From Kryptolebias marmoratus (taxonomy: Eukaryota; Chordata; Actinopteri; Cyprinodontiformes; Rivulidae), in NCBI RefSeq assembly GCF_001649575.2, contig NC_051444.1, positions 19,891,052 through 19,955,051 on the forward strand: a DNA stretch of 64,000 nt, read 5' to 3'. Under the pieces are notes generated by a model. It was not told the origin of the DNA. It did not search any database and saw only the letters and a program-made list of their open reading frames with translations. The stretch's first letter is position 1; every line of letters starts with the position of its first letter. Shown here piece after piece: positions 1-13,489 of this stretch. The position numbers were made by a program, and so were the translations under genes.

Positions 1-340
1 GTGAGTATCCAGTTGTTCCAGGTAAGTATCCGTGAGTCCAAGGTTCCGTGACGTGGCCAGATGTCTGAAACAAGGTACATAGACAACGTAGTCAAAACTT
101 AGTCAAGGCTCTGGTTAGATACGGGGGCTGCGAGTCTAACCCAGGAGGTTCGATGCTCCAGCGTAGGTCTGGTCTCAGCTGGAAGCTTAAGTACTGGCAG
201 TCTTCATTACTGAATCAGGATCACCTGTGGAGGAAGAACACTGGAGGAACCACCCCAAGGCGGGGCTAGAAACTCCAGATCCCTACAAAAAGTAGTTGGT
301 AACTACATATTTGCTGCTGTGGGACACACAGGGTCATCCA
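1..340. repeat. Possible dispersed repeat at window edge
   Basis: No coding exon is visible. The stretch has higher GC than its surroundings and a composition reminiscent of teleost interspersed repeats (a purine-rich passage around 215-290), but I cannot assign a family or see termini. It may be the end of an element that starts outside the window. Confidence 0.25.
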
Positions 341-3300
341 GATAAATGATGAACAGTAATCCTTAAAATTCTGACCGATTTAGGGAACCATTCAAACTAA
401 AGAAGCGTGGTTTAGAACCACTTTGCTAAATAAACATAGCTTGATTATTTTAATACAGGAGCATTTTATTCTTTGCACCTGTTTTCAGTATGCTGCTCTT
501 TTTTATGTGATACTTTTATTTAATTACAGTATACACAGTAGTGACTGTGTTTATCTGTGGCTACATTCCTGTTCGTTCACTTGAAGCAGGTCTGTTTTAA
601 GAAAGATACCTCGAGTCCCAGTGAGATTATCTGTATAAAGGTGAAAAGTGGCTATCAGGAATGTCTCTTCGTTGCTTTGCTGGATAAAAGACCCCCTAAT
701 TTAGCCTTGTTCATGTTTTATCACAAATAACTAAAAAAAAAAACATGTTTAGCAATGAAATTTAAATTTATTCTCAGCTCTACCAAAGGTTTTGTTATTT
801 CTACTTTCTCTTTCTCTCTAGGATTCTGTTTGTATTTATCCTCTATAATTGCCAGAAATTCTAAATAAAAAGGCAAAATAATGGTTTGACCAGTGTGTGA
901 TGCACCTTAAGTCATATTTTAAAATCACTAGCTCATTTAAAAAGAGAAGACATTGGAAGTCACCTTATATAAAGATGCTGTGTCTTCTCTCACATGCAGC
1001 ACACTGGAACAAAATCATGTTGCAGACCAAGCAGGAGATTTAACCTGCAAGGAGCATGATGAAAATGAAACATCTTTATCTTGTTTGTTGATAATAAAAC
1101 ACAAAAAAATATTCGGTACAGCTTGAGCTTTAGTGCACGGGCATGTTGACACTTGCATTTTAGTGCGATACCTCCAAGCTAACATGGCAGCTTTTGATTT
1201 GCAAATGCTGCAAATATGCCATAAAGTGTGTCAAATGGCTCTGTGTTTGTGTATGTATTGCAGCGAGGACGTGTTGATAGATAGTGATTACGAGTTCAGA
1301 GGTACAGAAGAGTGTAAATGACAGCCTGGAGAAAAGGAAATGAGCGACTAAAGAAGCATTAATTTTATCAACAGCAAACAACAGAAGACTTGATCACAAA
1401 ATAATTTCATGTGATGGTTTTTATTTTATTTTATTTTTTTCTTCCAGAAACTAGTCCGCACTTTCTCCTCGGGTGAAACAAAATGATAGCAGATGTCTGC
1501 TTTGCACAAGAAACCTAATGGCATCTTCAGCTCCCCCATAATTTCTCTCAGAATCAACTGGTCTGGGCCTTTGACAGGTAATCCATCTTATTGATTTCTA
1601 CATGATGTCATTGATGAGCAGCAAGGCTCGAAATGGGGGAGAAAGAAGCGTCCCCTTACAGCAAATTGAATGCATTCTTGTGTAAATCTTGTGCAGAAGT
1701 TGTGAAAGTGTCCTGCGTGACACTAATGTCCGTGCTGTGAGGAAAATCATCTGTTTTTGTCCTCGTTAGAGATCTTCGAGGACAGCCACAGCAAATAAAA
1801 GTCACCTCTAACGGAGGAGACCTGCTTTGTGAAGAAATTTACTGGGGGTGGAAGAGTCGGGCCGTAAAGTGTGCTGCTTTCCAACACCGCTCCTGGGAAA
1901 AGGCCGGGTCTTATCAAACACCAGCAAAGTGACTTTAAAAGACAGTGCTTTTGTCTGGAAATATTCATCTTAATGTTTTTACTGCTTCTGTGGGACGTTG
2001 TTTTATTTTATTTTCTTTGGTGTCTTCTAAATACAACAAACCTGCAGCTCCGTAGTGGACTCTGATTTATTTTTAACTAGTGCCACATATTTGTGATGGA
2101 GCAGGTTGTCTCCTGTATAAAAAAAACTGTAAACTAATATTTTACTTCTGTGGCCGACATTCCCACTGTCTTTTCATGCTTCAGCCCTGATATTGTGCCT
2201 AAGGGTTTGTTTGTTTTTTATTATTATTATTCTAAAAACCTAGTTTGTTTTAAACGTAAAAATTCTAATCTCATAACCCTCTGCTGTGTGACAGCCCTTA
2301 GAGCAATGAGAGAAATCTTTTATTTTTCTTCACTTAACAGCTACATGGTAATTCTGCAGTGTGCAAAATGAGTTTAACATTTGTGAATCTACTAAAGGAA
2401 GCCTAGAAATTAAGAGTTGCATTTCTGTGAATTCTAAGCCGAACTTTTAAGTTAAACTCATATAGTGTATGTGAAACACCGAACATGTCATTAGGCATCC
2501 AATGTGCCGAAGTCAACCTCAAGTTAAGTGAACCAAGTCCCACTAAATGGACCAGAAACCCGTTTTGCACCACTTCTTGTTTTAGTTAATCAGCAGAGCC
2601 CCTGTTCTTACCAGTTTGGATGGTAATGAGATGAAATGACATGATCTGCATAAGTTTCATTACCTATCGTTATCAGATTTTGGTCCAAAACTGTGAAAGT
2701 GTGTCAAACTTTTGTACTTAAAAATTTTAGACATATTCATTATACATACATGTCTTTAATTCAGCTCTTTGTATAGTAATTGTGCATTTTAGTTTTTGTG
2801 AATCAGATTTCTTTTTATACACATTTTATGCATTTACAGTGAACAGCAAATTTGCAGCTAAATCTTAAAAAAAAATTTTAAAGAAAAAAAAAACATAATG
2901 TGTACATTGTGGACCATTCCAAAAGGTTATGTTAATGTATGTGTACATTGTTTATATGTTTTTTTCCTCCTAGCTTAATGCACTGATATCTGATGTTTGT
3001 TTGTTTTTTCTTTACAAACCCTAATCAGTTCTTTTATGTTCAAGTGTTATGGATATTTTATATCCTACTGCTAACCAGGTTTTTAATTTTGTAGAGCTAA
3101 TCAAGTGGCTTTAGTGCCAATGTGAAACACGAGGGGGAAAAATACAATATCTGGAGAAGAAAAAAAAAATGGGACAAAAGAAGTTTCCTGCCAGACCAAA
3201 ACTTGAGTTCTGGCAGGTGAAATGAACATGCTTTAGTGCCATCTGCCACCCTACCTGCCCAGTAAAACCTGCTTTTTTCTAAGTCGTTAAAGCTGACATT

Positions 3301-3540
3301 TGTCCACGAGCCTATGTAGTTTGTGTATAGATGTCACAAAAGCTTAAACAAAGAAACAACTACTAGGAAGTAGGGCATAAAAACATGTTTACAGCTCAGT
3401 CCTAAAGGTTCTGCAGAAATAAAGTTGATTAGTGTAAGTCATATAGTAGATGCACAGGAAAAACCCCATTTGGGAGCCTTTGAGGATGCAATGTGTGTGG
3501 AAATGTAAGGTCAACAAAAGCTCAAAAAGCTTTTTTTTTT
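341..3540. other. Gene-free AT-rich flank
   Basis: No exon with matching splice signals or recognisable protein similarity is seen on either strand; the open frames here are short and of random composition. The part from about 1440 to 1640 is less AT-rich and free of simple repeats, so it could hold a conserved noncoding element. The rest is AT-rich with homopolymer A and T runs. Confidence 0.5.
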
Positions 3541-3544
3541 TTTA

Positions 3545-3945
3545 AACCAGCTTTTTGTTGTGCAGAGCCGCGGTGGGGCTAGTACCTATTTCCAGCGGTC
3601 ATTGGGTGAGAGGCAGGGTACACCCTGGGCAGTTCGCCCGTCCATCACAGGGCCACACGATGACTAAGGAGACACAAAACCATTCACACACCCACACACA
3701 TCGAGAGACAATTTAGAGTTGTCAATTACCCTTTGTTACCAATGTGAAACAAAAAAAAAAAGATTTCTATGGGAGGAAACTGGAGTACCTGGAGAAAACC
3801 TACCAATGCTGCACAGAGAGAACATGCGAACTCCAGACACGAAGGCTGCAGCTGGCATTAAACCTGCAACCTTCCTGCTGTGAGGACAAAGCTCTAACCA
3901 CTGCGACACCACGCAGCCCAGCTCCCATGCAATACCGACTAAAGT
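3545..3945. repeat. Teleost interspersed repeat of about 400 bp
   Basis: The sequence follows a pattern I recognise as very common in teleost genomes: a block resembling 'tccagcggtcattgggtgag', then 'gggtacaccctgggcag', a 'ccatcacagggccacac' block, a short CA-rich stretch, a 'gtacctggagaaaaccta' block, 'gagaacatgcgaactcca', and a tail around 'ctctaaccactgcgacacca'. It has no coding potential of its own. The class (SINE or nonautonomous DNA element) cannot be settled from one copy. An A11 run near 3750 interrupts it. Confidence 0.65.
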
Positions 3946-3949
3946 AAAG

Positions 3950-6815
3950 GGCTCGCTTCTTTAGGGGAAAATCCCCATGTTTTGCTTGTCGTTCCAGATT
4001 TATCAGTCCAGTAAGCACGACGGCAGCCCACCAGCAGCTTTCCTGTTGGCTGAGCAAGACTTGATCGCTTCTGAAGTGTGAGGACATTTTGGCACCGGCT
4101 AATTAATTGTAATAAGGCTGGCCAGCGTGTGCGTTGTCACTGATGAAGCTTGGGTGAAAGGCGAGGGCTCGGCCTGCCTACAAAAGCCCACGTAGTAGTT
4201 CGAGCTGTCGGGCCGCTGTGCTCCGGAGATTTGGTCTGGCACTCGTCTAGATACACATCTGCTCTGATTAATCGCCAGCTTTGCACAGCACATAAGTTTC
4301 ATTATCAGCTTTAAGTGGCTAAAAACAACAAGGATCAGGGCCCCGAGTAGAGCTCGTGGGAGAGGACGTATGAAACATTGAGCAGAATGCACTTGGTGCG
4401 TCAAAGAGGTTGGATTCCTGTGGCTTCTCTCACTTTCTTTCAAATACCTGTGACATTTATCAAACTATATATGGAGCGAACAGCAATAATCTGCTCATTT
4501 ACTCTGCTGCATTACCATGGTCTGTCAAAATCAATACATAAAACCAGAAATACGTCAAAATGCTAACAAACCCTTTTTTTTTTTTTTTTTTTTGGAGTTC
4601 ACGGGTGTTGCAGAGTGCTCTGTATGATCAGAACTCCCCTGTAAAGCCTCCACATCCATATTCACAGCAGCACCTCCTGGTTAAAAGCCTTGCTCAAGGG
4701 CAGCTTTACAAAATGGATCGAGACGGTGATAAATGAAACATAGTTTCCAGTCTTCAAAAGGAGGGAAAACTGTATTCTACACGGGGGTTAGAATAGGGGG
4801 TCTTTACCCTCCACCACATACCCTGGCAGGGGATGATCACTTACTCTGCCTACATCCAACGGCAATTCACCGAGATTCACTTGTCCACGAGCTCTTTCCA
4901 AAGATTTGATGATTGTTCTTGTCCTTGCCTTTCAAAATGAAGAAAGTCTGATTTCAAAACGTTGAAAATACTCACGAGTGTTGTGCAGACTGGCTCCAGT
5001 CTCGTTAGGCTGGCGGGGGGGGTTTATTGCAGAGCAACACTGCCATCCTCTGTCAGTCTCTGCTCATTACTCTGACCCACTGAGCTGCAGTGTTATGCAG
5101 GTCCAGTCTCCAGCCTCAGCCCAGCACAGCTGAGGAACGGGAAGCAAAATGGGTCAAGGAGATTAAGATTGGGGCCAATGTTGTCAAAGAGAATAATAAG
5201 TATAGATGTGGGTGTAATCGGTGGCAAACTGTGAGCAATTCTCGTGTCTGCTCAGACTGACTGTTTCACATATTTATGAGGATTTAAAACTTGTGGCAAC
5301 ACATATGAGTTGATGGGTGATATGCATTCCTTCAAAGAGCGCTAGGCCTTAAATTAAAATTATTTTCTACTAGTGGTGTTTTTTTCCATCTATGTCAAAA
5401 CAAGATTATGGATAAGTCTGAGTTTAAAAGGTTTCATTTTCCATTTATTTATGTTCCTCAAGCACAGCTTCCTGTTTTGTTTTGACTGTTTGCTAATCAT
5501 TCAGGTTTTCTTTTGTTTTATTTCTAATTAATGTCTTTGTTATGGTGGTCCAAGGTCCTGTCCACATGCAGACAAGTATCGTGGGTAAATTTTCTAAATG
5601 CTTTTGCCTTTACTTCACCTAATTGTTTGCACTCTAAAAACTTTTTTTTTTTGTAAAACACCTTTCTGGGTCTCTTTGAGAGATGGTAGCAGCAGCACTG
5701 AGTGGCTCCTGCAATCTGCAATAAAAATCTCAAGAAAAGAAAAAAAAAACGGAGAGCCTTTTTTTCGTCTGACATTCTTGACTTTGTCTCCGACTAATTC
5801 GGCATTCTCTTTTTTTCACTTCATACCGTGACTCTGGGTGATTATTTAAGTTGTTCAGCTGTGCAGGCCGTTTGCCTCTGTCATGAAAAGATTGTTCACC
5901 ATATTTACCAAAGTAGTCTTTCACATTTGAACACTATTCATTTGCTAATTGCGCAGCCACTGATGTCTGTGTGGCAGATTCGCATCCAGAGATAAGAAGC
6001 AGCTTTAGTGATTTATTCAGCTGTTGCTCATCAGTTCATCCCACCTCTGAGGAGTCTCAGTGGAGCTGAAGTTTATAGACAGTTTTTCTGTGTACTAATT
6101 AATATTTATAAATGCTTGATCTTAAGTCTTCTGGGACCATCATTACGTCTTTTTTTCCCCCTCTGTTTATAAACCACAGTACTGATCAGCAGATACTGAG
6201 AGCAGCAAACTAAACAGTTAAAGCTTTAATCCACACATGTTTTAGAGATGGATCTGTAGGCTCAATAAACATACTAATCTGTGAGGCATTAGACAGAATT
6301 GACTGGGGTTTTTTTCAAACTGCAAACATACAAGCAGATCATCTCGAAGATTATTAAATTACCATTTTCCATGAAAGATTAGGATTATGCATTTGTCTTT
6401 ATTAGGGGGAAAGGCACACACACTTCTCAGTCCGGTGATGTTCAATCAAAGATGACTAAAACACAGGTGGGTGTGCTCTGTGCACCACACCACTGACACA
6501 CAGAGAAGAAGTACTAAATCCAACAGGAAACCTTTACAGACTGATGAGCCAACGATGTGCAGCCACCACACTGAGCAAATACTTTTTCCAGCTTATAAAG
6601 TGTTTGTTTGTTTTTTTATATACAACAGGAAACTAAACTCATTGATTTTGTTGGAGAGATTCATGACTAATCTTTAGACAAAGTTAAACCTAATTTAAAT
6701 TAAATTTTTCAGTTTGTTCATTCACACACAAATATTATACTGTTAAACTTTGTTTATTTGATGATGTATTTGGTACTTGAAAATAAAAACCTAAACAAAC
6801 TGAAGACTTATTACT
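3950..6815. other. Gene-free region with candidate conserved noncoding element
   Basis: No exon is supported. From about 4090 to 4450 the sequence is balanced in GC, lacks simple repeats and contains homeodomain-type cores (AATTAATTG near 4100, TGATTAATCG near 4265), which is how vertebrate developmental enhancers often look. The remainder includes T-runs (4572-4594, 5641-5653) and otherwise ordinary AT-rich sequence. Confidence 0.4.
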
Positions 6816-7235
6816 CTTTGATGGAAAGAATGTCACCCATTATCCTTCATGTCAGAGTTTTAGACCAAAATCATGTTTTGCTAGGAAATGAGAAATTTGA
6901 ACCTGATTTGGTCAACCCTTGAAAATATGTGCAATGAGGTGTAATGAGATGTGATGATCAGAGTATGTGTTGTAAATGACTCTCAGCTACTACCGCATAA
7001 AATTTATAACTGAGTTATAGTCATTTTTGTGTTGCCTGGTGTTGATTAGCGGTGGCAGCCATCTCAAAAGTTAATCAGTTGCAGATGTATGTCTGAGAGA
7101 AGTTTCATTTAAATTTATCCAGTGGTTTATGACATGTTTTGCTAACAGACAGACGTGCAAACACACGCATGTGCGCACACACACACATCTACTTGCAAAA
7201 ACCATTACCACCTGCCTTCACCTTTCGAAGGCAGG
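6816..7235. repeat. MITE-like dispersed repeat, copy A
   Basis: It shares ordered blocks with the copies at 15153, 23526, 23960 and 39539: a head near 'gaatgtcaccca', the middle 'gtatgtgttgtaaatgactc', 'gagttatagtcatttttgtg', 'aaaagttaatcagttg', and 'ttttgctaacagacagac' near the tail. The two ends are rough inverted repeats of one another (cacc + tgcc + ttcaagg type), suggesting a nonautonomous DNA transposon. No open frame is present. A CA-rich patch near 7150-7190 lies in the tail. Confidence 0.6.
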
Positions 7236-7344
7236 CATCAAAAATCACGATACAACTACTTGACTGTTGAACTTTTACTTCTGTAAATGATAACTATGTA
7301 ATTTGAACTGTTCCAATAATATATGGTAAATTACATCGGGGGGA

Positions 7345-7720
7345 TAACTATTTCATACACTGCTGAGTTTGTAAGTTTGCCTTCTAAAAACCCAGGATAA
7401 ACACAATATATAAAAGTGAAAGTTGATTGGCAGGTCACTGAGAGAAATAAGTATTTGATCCCCGACAACCCAGCCAAAATTGTGGTTCCCACAGATTGGT
7501 TATGTGCCCGTTTGGCACGCAGATGACTATCAATGAATTAAGTGATCAATTTCAGACACTTCTGATCTCCACTCATTATGTGTATGGAGCCCATCTGTCC
7601 ATACAATCAATTTCTTCCAACCTAACCTCTCCACCACCACAGACAGGACCAAAAAGCTGTCAAAGGACATCAGGGACAAGAAAGCAGAGTGGAGTACAGT
7701 ACCATCAAATCAAGCAAAAA
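7345..7720. mobile_element. Decayed Tc1-like transposon fragment
   Basis: The segment holds the 'aataagtatttgatcccc' terminal-type motif seen in fish Tc1-family elements and, further in, a stretch resembling the start of a transposase ('gacaggaccaaaaagctg', 'caaaggacatcagggacaag'). The frame is broken and no complete DDE transposase is present. The right end cannot be placed. The assignment is by recalled similarity only. Confidence 0.45.
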
Positions 7721-7859
7721 CTACTTTCATCAGGATCTGAAGGCGAGGTTATGGAGAGCAACCAGACCCTCCAAACTTCTATGAGCTCCGCGTGTAAAAA
7801 TCTAGAGATGATGTAGCATTTCGTCATATTCCAAGACCGATCAATAAAATAAACTGAGC

Positions 7860-8590
7860 TTCAACACTGATGGGAGCTCAAAGCAGGGGGGGGGGAGGAC
7901 ATAAGCTCAGCAGCTCTTACTGCTGTTTGTTTTTATAATGCCAGCCAGCTTGTGAACACAGGCCAGTGCACTGATTTGAGCTGCCTTCATAAATGTTGTT
8001 TGTAAATTTTTATTATCGTTGTCAGATTTTTTATAATAACACTACTTGGCATTTATAGAGCCTGCTCTAAATGGTGTGTATGTGCTCGTTTTTAGGCGAT
8101 TAATAAATACTATTCAGTGGTCTGAAATGCAGGTTGGCCTTGTAAAGTGCAACTACCATATAAATGCTGTTTGACTGATAACATTAGTCTGTTTGAAGGG
8201 ATTACAAGATAAATCCTGTAATCTCTGGAGAATAACTGTCTACTTGAACTGTGGCCCTTTACACAAGTTTAGAGTACACCAGAAGGAGGATTAAACATAT
8301 ACCGAAAGAGACATTTAATGTGACATATTGATGCGGTTCTGAAGTGACTCTCGGGAGTGGAAAAACAGTGTCTGTTCAAAAAGCAGTTAAGAAGTTCCTC
8401 TAACCAAACTTGCACTGGATCTACCTTGGTAGCTCCAAGCAAATTCTGAAACCTGCATTGCTTTGTACGTCAAAGTGTGTGACATTTTAGGGTGCTATCA
8501 AGTGCCACTTCTAAACATCTAAACTAATATCTCAGTGGCTGTGAGACAGTACAAAATTATTTCACTGATCTATTCTATCTATTCTATTTC
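7860..8590. other. Gene-free interval
   Basis: No supported exon. A short G9 run lies at about 7887-7895. The sequence around 7990-8110 is unique-looking and AT-rich; nothing further can be assigned. Confidence 0.45.
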
Positions 8591-8599
8591 CAAAGCCAC

Positions 8600-9400
8600 T
8601 TGAGAGGTCTAATTCCAGCTCTGCCAGTGGGACACGTCCAAAACACTTCCTTAGGAAAGTATCCAGAAGACATCCATACCATATGTCCAAAGTACATCAA
8701 CTGGCTACTCCCAAAAATCCCAGATTCTCACCCGGTCCCTGAGGATGAGACTGTCATATCACAGATCCGAAGACACAATTCCTAAATCAACCTGCAATCC
8801 AGGGTGTCCTGGTGTAACGTGAACTCATGAACAAACATGGGGTTTGCTAAAGACAAGCCATGGCAAGTCCAGCAACAAAACACCACTCTGGTTCCTCTCA
8901 GTCACCCCCTTTCATGTTGCACTGGCATAGCCTACATTAGCATTGGATAATAGTGTCCCAAATCAAAGCACCTTTCATTAGTCCATCCAAGGACTCCAAA
9001 AAGGTTTGGTAATCTAAGCTGTTGCAAGGCACATGTGCATAAAGTACAGTCAGAACCTCTTTGCCCACCTGAAACTGAAAAGAAACAACCAGTCATTCAC
9101 CAGGGTAACCTCTACAGTTCAACGAGACAAGGAGCTATAGCTAAGTATGTTGCCAATACCACTCAACCTCCTGTCCAACTTTGAGCTCTTTTATCACCAC
9201 TGAAGTGTCATCCCATGTCCCTAAAGCCAGTTTCAGCAGGCAGGGATTCGACCATCGAGGCCTTCGCCTCAGATTGTTGCACAATCCAAAGTACACATCA
9301 CATCAGTATCACATCAACTGAAGAAAAACAATCAGGGCAGCTTTCAAAGAGTTGAGGTCAGGCCATGGGTGGGGATAAAGATGGTAGGTGGGATAACTAT
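8600..9400 (-). mobile_element. LINE fragment with internal deletion, antisense
   Basis: Read on the minus strand, 8600-8790 matches the C-terminal part of the common teleost LINE ORF2 whose 3' tail is (GATG)n. Further along, 8860-9390 resembles the endonuclease part of the same LINE type: the block near 'agtccagcaacaaaacacca', then 'aaggactccaaaaaggtttg', then the block with 'ccagtttcagcaggcaggga'. The reverse transcriptase middle is missing, so the copy is deleted and inactive. Frames are broken throughout. Confidence 0.6.
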
Positions 9401-12400
9401 GACTTTGTAAAGTGATGCATTTTTTCACTACAAATCAGAATGTCTCACTTTAAAACCTTAGCCACCCAAACTCTAGGATTGTGTTTCTTCTCAGGTTTTG
9501 AGTCTGTAATAACTTCACACACCCAAATATGTGATTTTTTTTTTTAATATGACCCCTCAAATCCTTGAAAGAGCCTAACCTATGTCCACCAACTCTTTAC
9601 TGTACTTTTTCAGTTATCAAAGATCAAGACCTTTTCTGCTCAAACCCAAACACACTGTTCTTCCCTTTTGGACCTGAACTGAACTTTTTCTTTATACCTA
9701 AAAAAAAATGCCTTAATTCTGTGGTTCACATGTTTGCTGAAAGCAAGAACAGAAATGAAATATTACATTTACTGAAGCAACATCTCTTAATAAATGGATA
9801 GAATAACCACAACAGCAGTCATTTATCAGACTATTGGTCAGTCATTATACTACTACTGAGATCAAACCAAGAATTTCAAATTTTAACTCCTTAATGTCAA
9901 TTTCATTTTGTGTACAAGATAGCATCCTCTTAAACAACATATTATTTGTTAGTTTCTGTAGAAACAAAAGAAAATAATTATTGTGTGAAACAGACACAAA
10001 CAGTATGAACAAAATAACACATCAGTAACCATCTAGATGTCATTAAAGTAGTTAAACTGTTAGCTCTTAATTAAAAGATAATAAGTAACAAATATGATTG
10101 GCCTGCCGCTGTTTTTCCCCACAGAGTAACATCATAAACAGCCCAACAGATACACAACCTTGTAAACATGCCTCTTTGTGCAGCTCTTCAAATATGTCAC
10201 ACATATTTGTACGTCGTTCATATATTTTTTTATTGCTGTCATTGTAGGCCCCTTTGGAGCAGATAAAATCCCAGTGATATAGTATATACAGCCCAGCAAG
10301 GTCACTACCTGCATTCTATTCTTCTCCTTTTTATACTTGCCAGCACAAAAAAAAAAAATAAAAAAATGAAAGAATAGTGTGTTTTTGGTCCGAGCTTGTC
10401 TCTTACCAGGTGCAAGCTGCTATCCAGGGACACCAGAAACATTTGATGCTTTGCAGGGAGTGATGCTATGACAAGACCTGCAGTTATTTTATGGAAACAG
10501 ATTTATCATAAAACAATGTTAGATAAACTGTAAATACAGAAGCTTTTCTGGAAATACAATTAGGAGCAGATGCTCCACTTGAGTGTATCTTACATGTGTG
10601 ATGGGTTAAATGCAGAGAAAAGATTGTGTGTACTCATACAGCAAAGTAGGATTTATAACTTGGTTACTTGGTTACTAAAACCTTATGTGTGTGTGTCTAT
10701 TTATGTATGTATACATATATACACACAATACATACATACAGTAGGTCATATTGTACTATTGTATTCATTTAATTTAAACTGTAAACAGTGGCCTGCTTCC
10801 TATATGTTAAACACAAAGTTTGATGAATTCCAAACATAAGAAGTATCTGTGTGTTAAGAAAATATTACAAACAGGCAGCTGTTTGTGCTCCTGTGTGTTC
10901 TTACAGGAATCCTACATGAGCTTCACATGTGGAAAATTAAAATAACAATTTTTAATAATAGTATGGTATCAAATATAATAACGTTATTATAAGTATATGA
11001 TAATCATATTATAGCAAAATGTAAAACTATTTAGGCAGCAGTAGTAATAGTACTTAGTTTTGGGGTTTTAGACAGAAGCAATTTGATCATGTTGTCCATT
11101 ATTTTAAATTTTTAAAATGTATGTTTTAATACCATGACACTGTAAAATTTTTATTTTTGCTTAAGGTTATTGTACCATCAGAATTTAATCATGACTCATC
11201 TGTGGTTTAGAAATCTTAAATCCACTTGAAGTGACAGGTAAACAGGCCTTGGAAAAACTTATAGTTTTTGCTGAAACTAATCTGGATAAAATTAAAACAA
11301 AACAGTCCTTTATGGCCACCATTTGTGGCAGCAGCTAAAACAGAGTTTGCTTTTTATGTAATGCTACTTTGAATGGCTTAAAAAAACTGCCTTTATTGTC
11401 GGTCATAGCATTTGGAAAAACAAGATTGAATCATAGTCAGTTTTACAGTAAAGTGGGATGTTTTAATTCTGCATTCACTCCCAAATCAGCTGGCACTGAG
11501 CCTTGGACAAGCAGTGCCAGCAGTAATTCCCCATTGATCAGATCTTGGAGCTGCATCTAATCTTATTCCACCACGTAGGGTATTATTGGAACATATGTGC
11601 TGAGGAGGGCACGGAAAGTGAGCCGTCAAAGTCATTAACTCAAATTAGCAGCGCAGCTTTAACAAGGTATTACAGAGGTTTGTTGGGTTGAGGCCTGTAG
11701 TTGAAGAGGAGGAAAGCTTCAGTCACATGTGAGGATCATAACTCAGCCATCTGAGCACCACCATCACCGCCTGGTCCCTTTGGCTCCTGCAATCCAGCTC
11801 TGGAAATTCTTCCACTTTTATTGCCTTTTGTGACCTGCAGCAAAGTGTTCAGCATTAGACAGTGATATTAAATCACTAGAACAGAGTGACTCTGGGAACT
11901 ATTGCTTTAGAAGAAATATTTATACATAAAATCTCCAACAGTGGATCTTTAAAATTAATTCTAGGTGTAGAAAGAGTTACTGTCTCCAGCTCAGCCTAAA
12001 TTATTGAGCATTTTACTATCACAGCTCAAAGGTAATATTCGGTTACATAAAGAAAGAAAAAAAACCTCCTGTTGTGCTTTCAACGTGTTTTAGCTCTTGA
12101 AGATATAATTTCAGTGCAGCATAAAATATTCACTAAGCAAGGGGTGAACCAGAGAGCTGATCCTGGATCTGCCTGCTAGAATCATGCATTTGTCTTTCTC
12201 CAGGTTGATCAACACATGAATGGGAGTAGATGCTAGCGTACCAAAGGCAGGGGAGGCAAGGAGACGCAGCAGGAAGACCTCGCAGGTTCTTCTTCAGTAC
12301 GTTAGCAGCCTACAACAAGCTCTCAGCCTACAGCAAGCTACTCAACTCTGAGACGGCTTTGTTGAGTCTGGAAACTTCAACATTACTGAACACGCTTTAA

Positions 12401-12540
12401 AGATTTTGATGTCCTCCAGAGGAAACCCGTGACAGAAGGAGCTATGACGTTTGCAAAGCGCAAACCCACAGGAGTTATCAAGAAAAGATCTGTGCTTTTA
12501 CTTGGTATGTGAAAGCATATAAGGGCATCTAGAAGATAAA
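9401..12540. other. Gene-free interval with candidate conserved noncoding element
   Basis: No exon is supported. A short mixed GT/TA microsatellite lies at about 10683-10740. From about 11480 to 11700 the sequence is GC-balanced, unique-looking and holds a motif of the form TCATTAACTCAAATTAGCAG, typical of homeobox-type regulatory DNA. The rest is AT-rich filler. The stretch from 12180 to 12540 is less AT-rich and may be the decayed upstream part of the LINE that becomes recognisable from about 12545. Confidence 0.4.
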
Positions 12541-12544
12541 GTCC

Positions 12545-12756
12545 ACATTGATTTGCTGGGTTGGGGATGAGTCTTAGCCTCAAGCCAAGAAGTTCAAGAA
12601 TCTTGGAATCTTGTTTATGACTGATGGCAGGATACAGCGGGAGATGAATCGACAGATAGGAGACTCATGCACAGTAAAGAGGACACTGCTCCTGTCTTTT
12701 GTGGTGAGGAAGGAGCTGAACAAAAGCAAAACTATCAATTTATTGGTCCATCTATG
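12545..12756 (+). mobile_element. LINE host copy, 5' part (interrupted)
   Basis: In the plus frame this reads as a LINE ORF2 passage containing KKFKNLGILFMTDGRIQREM, then SFVVRKELNKSKT, typical of the region after the reverse transcriptase core in the teleost (GATG)n-tailed LINE. The copy is cut at 12756 by another LINE and resumes at 13490. The 7-bp sequence atctatg occurs at both edges (12750-12756 and 13490-13496). The copy is 5'-truncated and frame-broken. Confidence 0.7.
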
Positions 12757-13489
12757 ATGATGATGATGATGATTATGATGATGGATACTTTATTGACCAT
12801 TTGCAGGAAATTACAGGGTCACAGCAGCAGCAGTCTTGTCACACACAGACAGCAGCAAGCAAAAAATATATTAATACAAAAATATTAATACTAATATTAA
12901 AATACTAAAACTAAAGATATTGATAATGCTAAAAATATATAGTGTATAAAACATACAGAACCAAAGTGGGGGCTACATTTAGCAGCGTACATTTAGTGCA
13001 TATTTAATATACATTAATCCACTGCTTATTATAGAGCGTGATGGCATCTGGCAGGAAAGACCTCCGGTGACGTTCAGTCTTGCACCTCGGCTCAATCAGT
13101 CACCAACTGAAGGTGCTCTGATGAAACACCTCCAGGGCATGAAGTGGGTGCCTGTTGTTCTTTATGATGGCATTTATTCTTTTTAGCATCCACACTTCAG
13201 CCACCAGCCCAACCCAATCATGTGTTATTCAGACGGTGGAGCTCTATATCTTTTTTTTTTTCTATCAGTTTGTTAAGCCTTTGTTTATCTGATATCCAAG
13301 CACCTACCCGCAGCACACCACTCTAGTTTGAGCCTCTTTTTCCTAAAATCAGTAACCATCTCTTTTGTCTTTGAAATGTTCAGCTTCAGACGGTTATGAT
13401 AACACCAGTCCACAAACTGCCTTATTATGCTCCTGCATTTCTCCTCACTGTCACCCCTGATGCAGCCCACGACAGCAGAGTCATCGCAG
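12757..13489 (-). mobile_element. Nested LINE insertion (Rex1/CR1-like), minus strand
   Basis: The minus strand encodes a reverse transcriptase fragment with DDSAVVGC followed by RQFVDWCYHNRLKLNISKTK and EMVTDFRKK, the segment around and after the catalytic Asp-Asp. The element ends on the low-coordinate side with a CAATAAAGTATCCATC-type tail and an (ATC)n run (12757-12783), as expected for the 3' end of a fish LINE. It is 5'-truncated at about 13489. It is flanked by the 7-bp direct repeat atctatg, which I read as its target site duplication. Confidence 0.75.
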
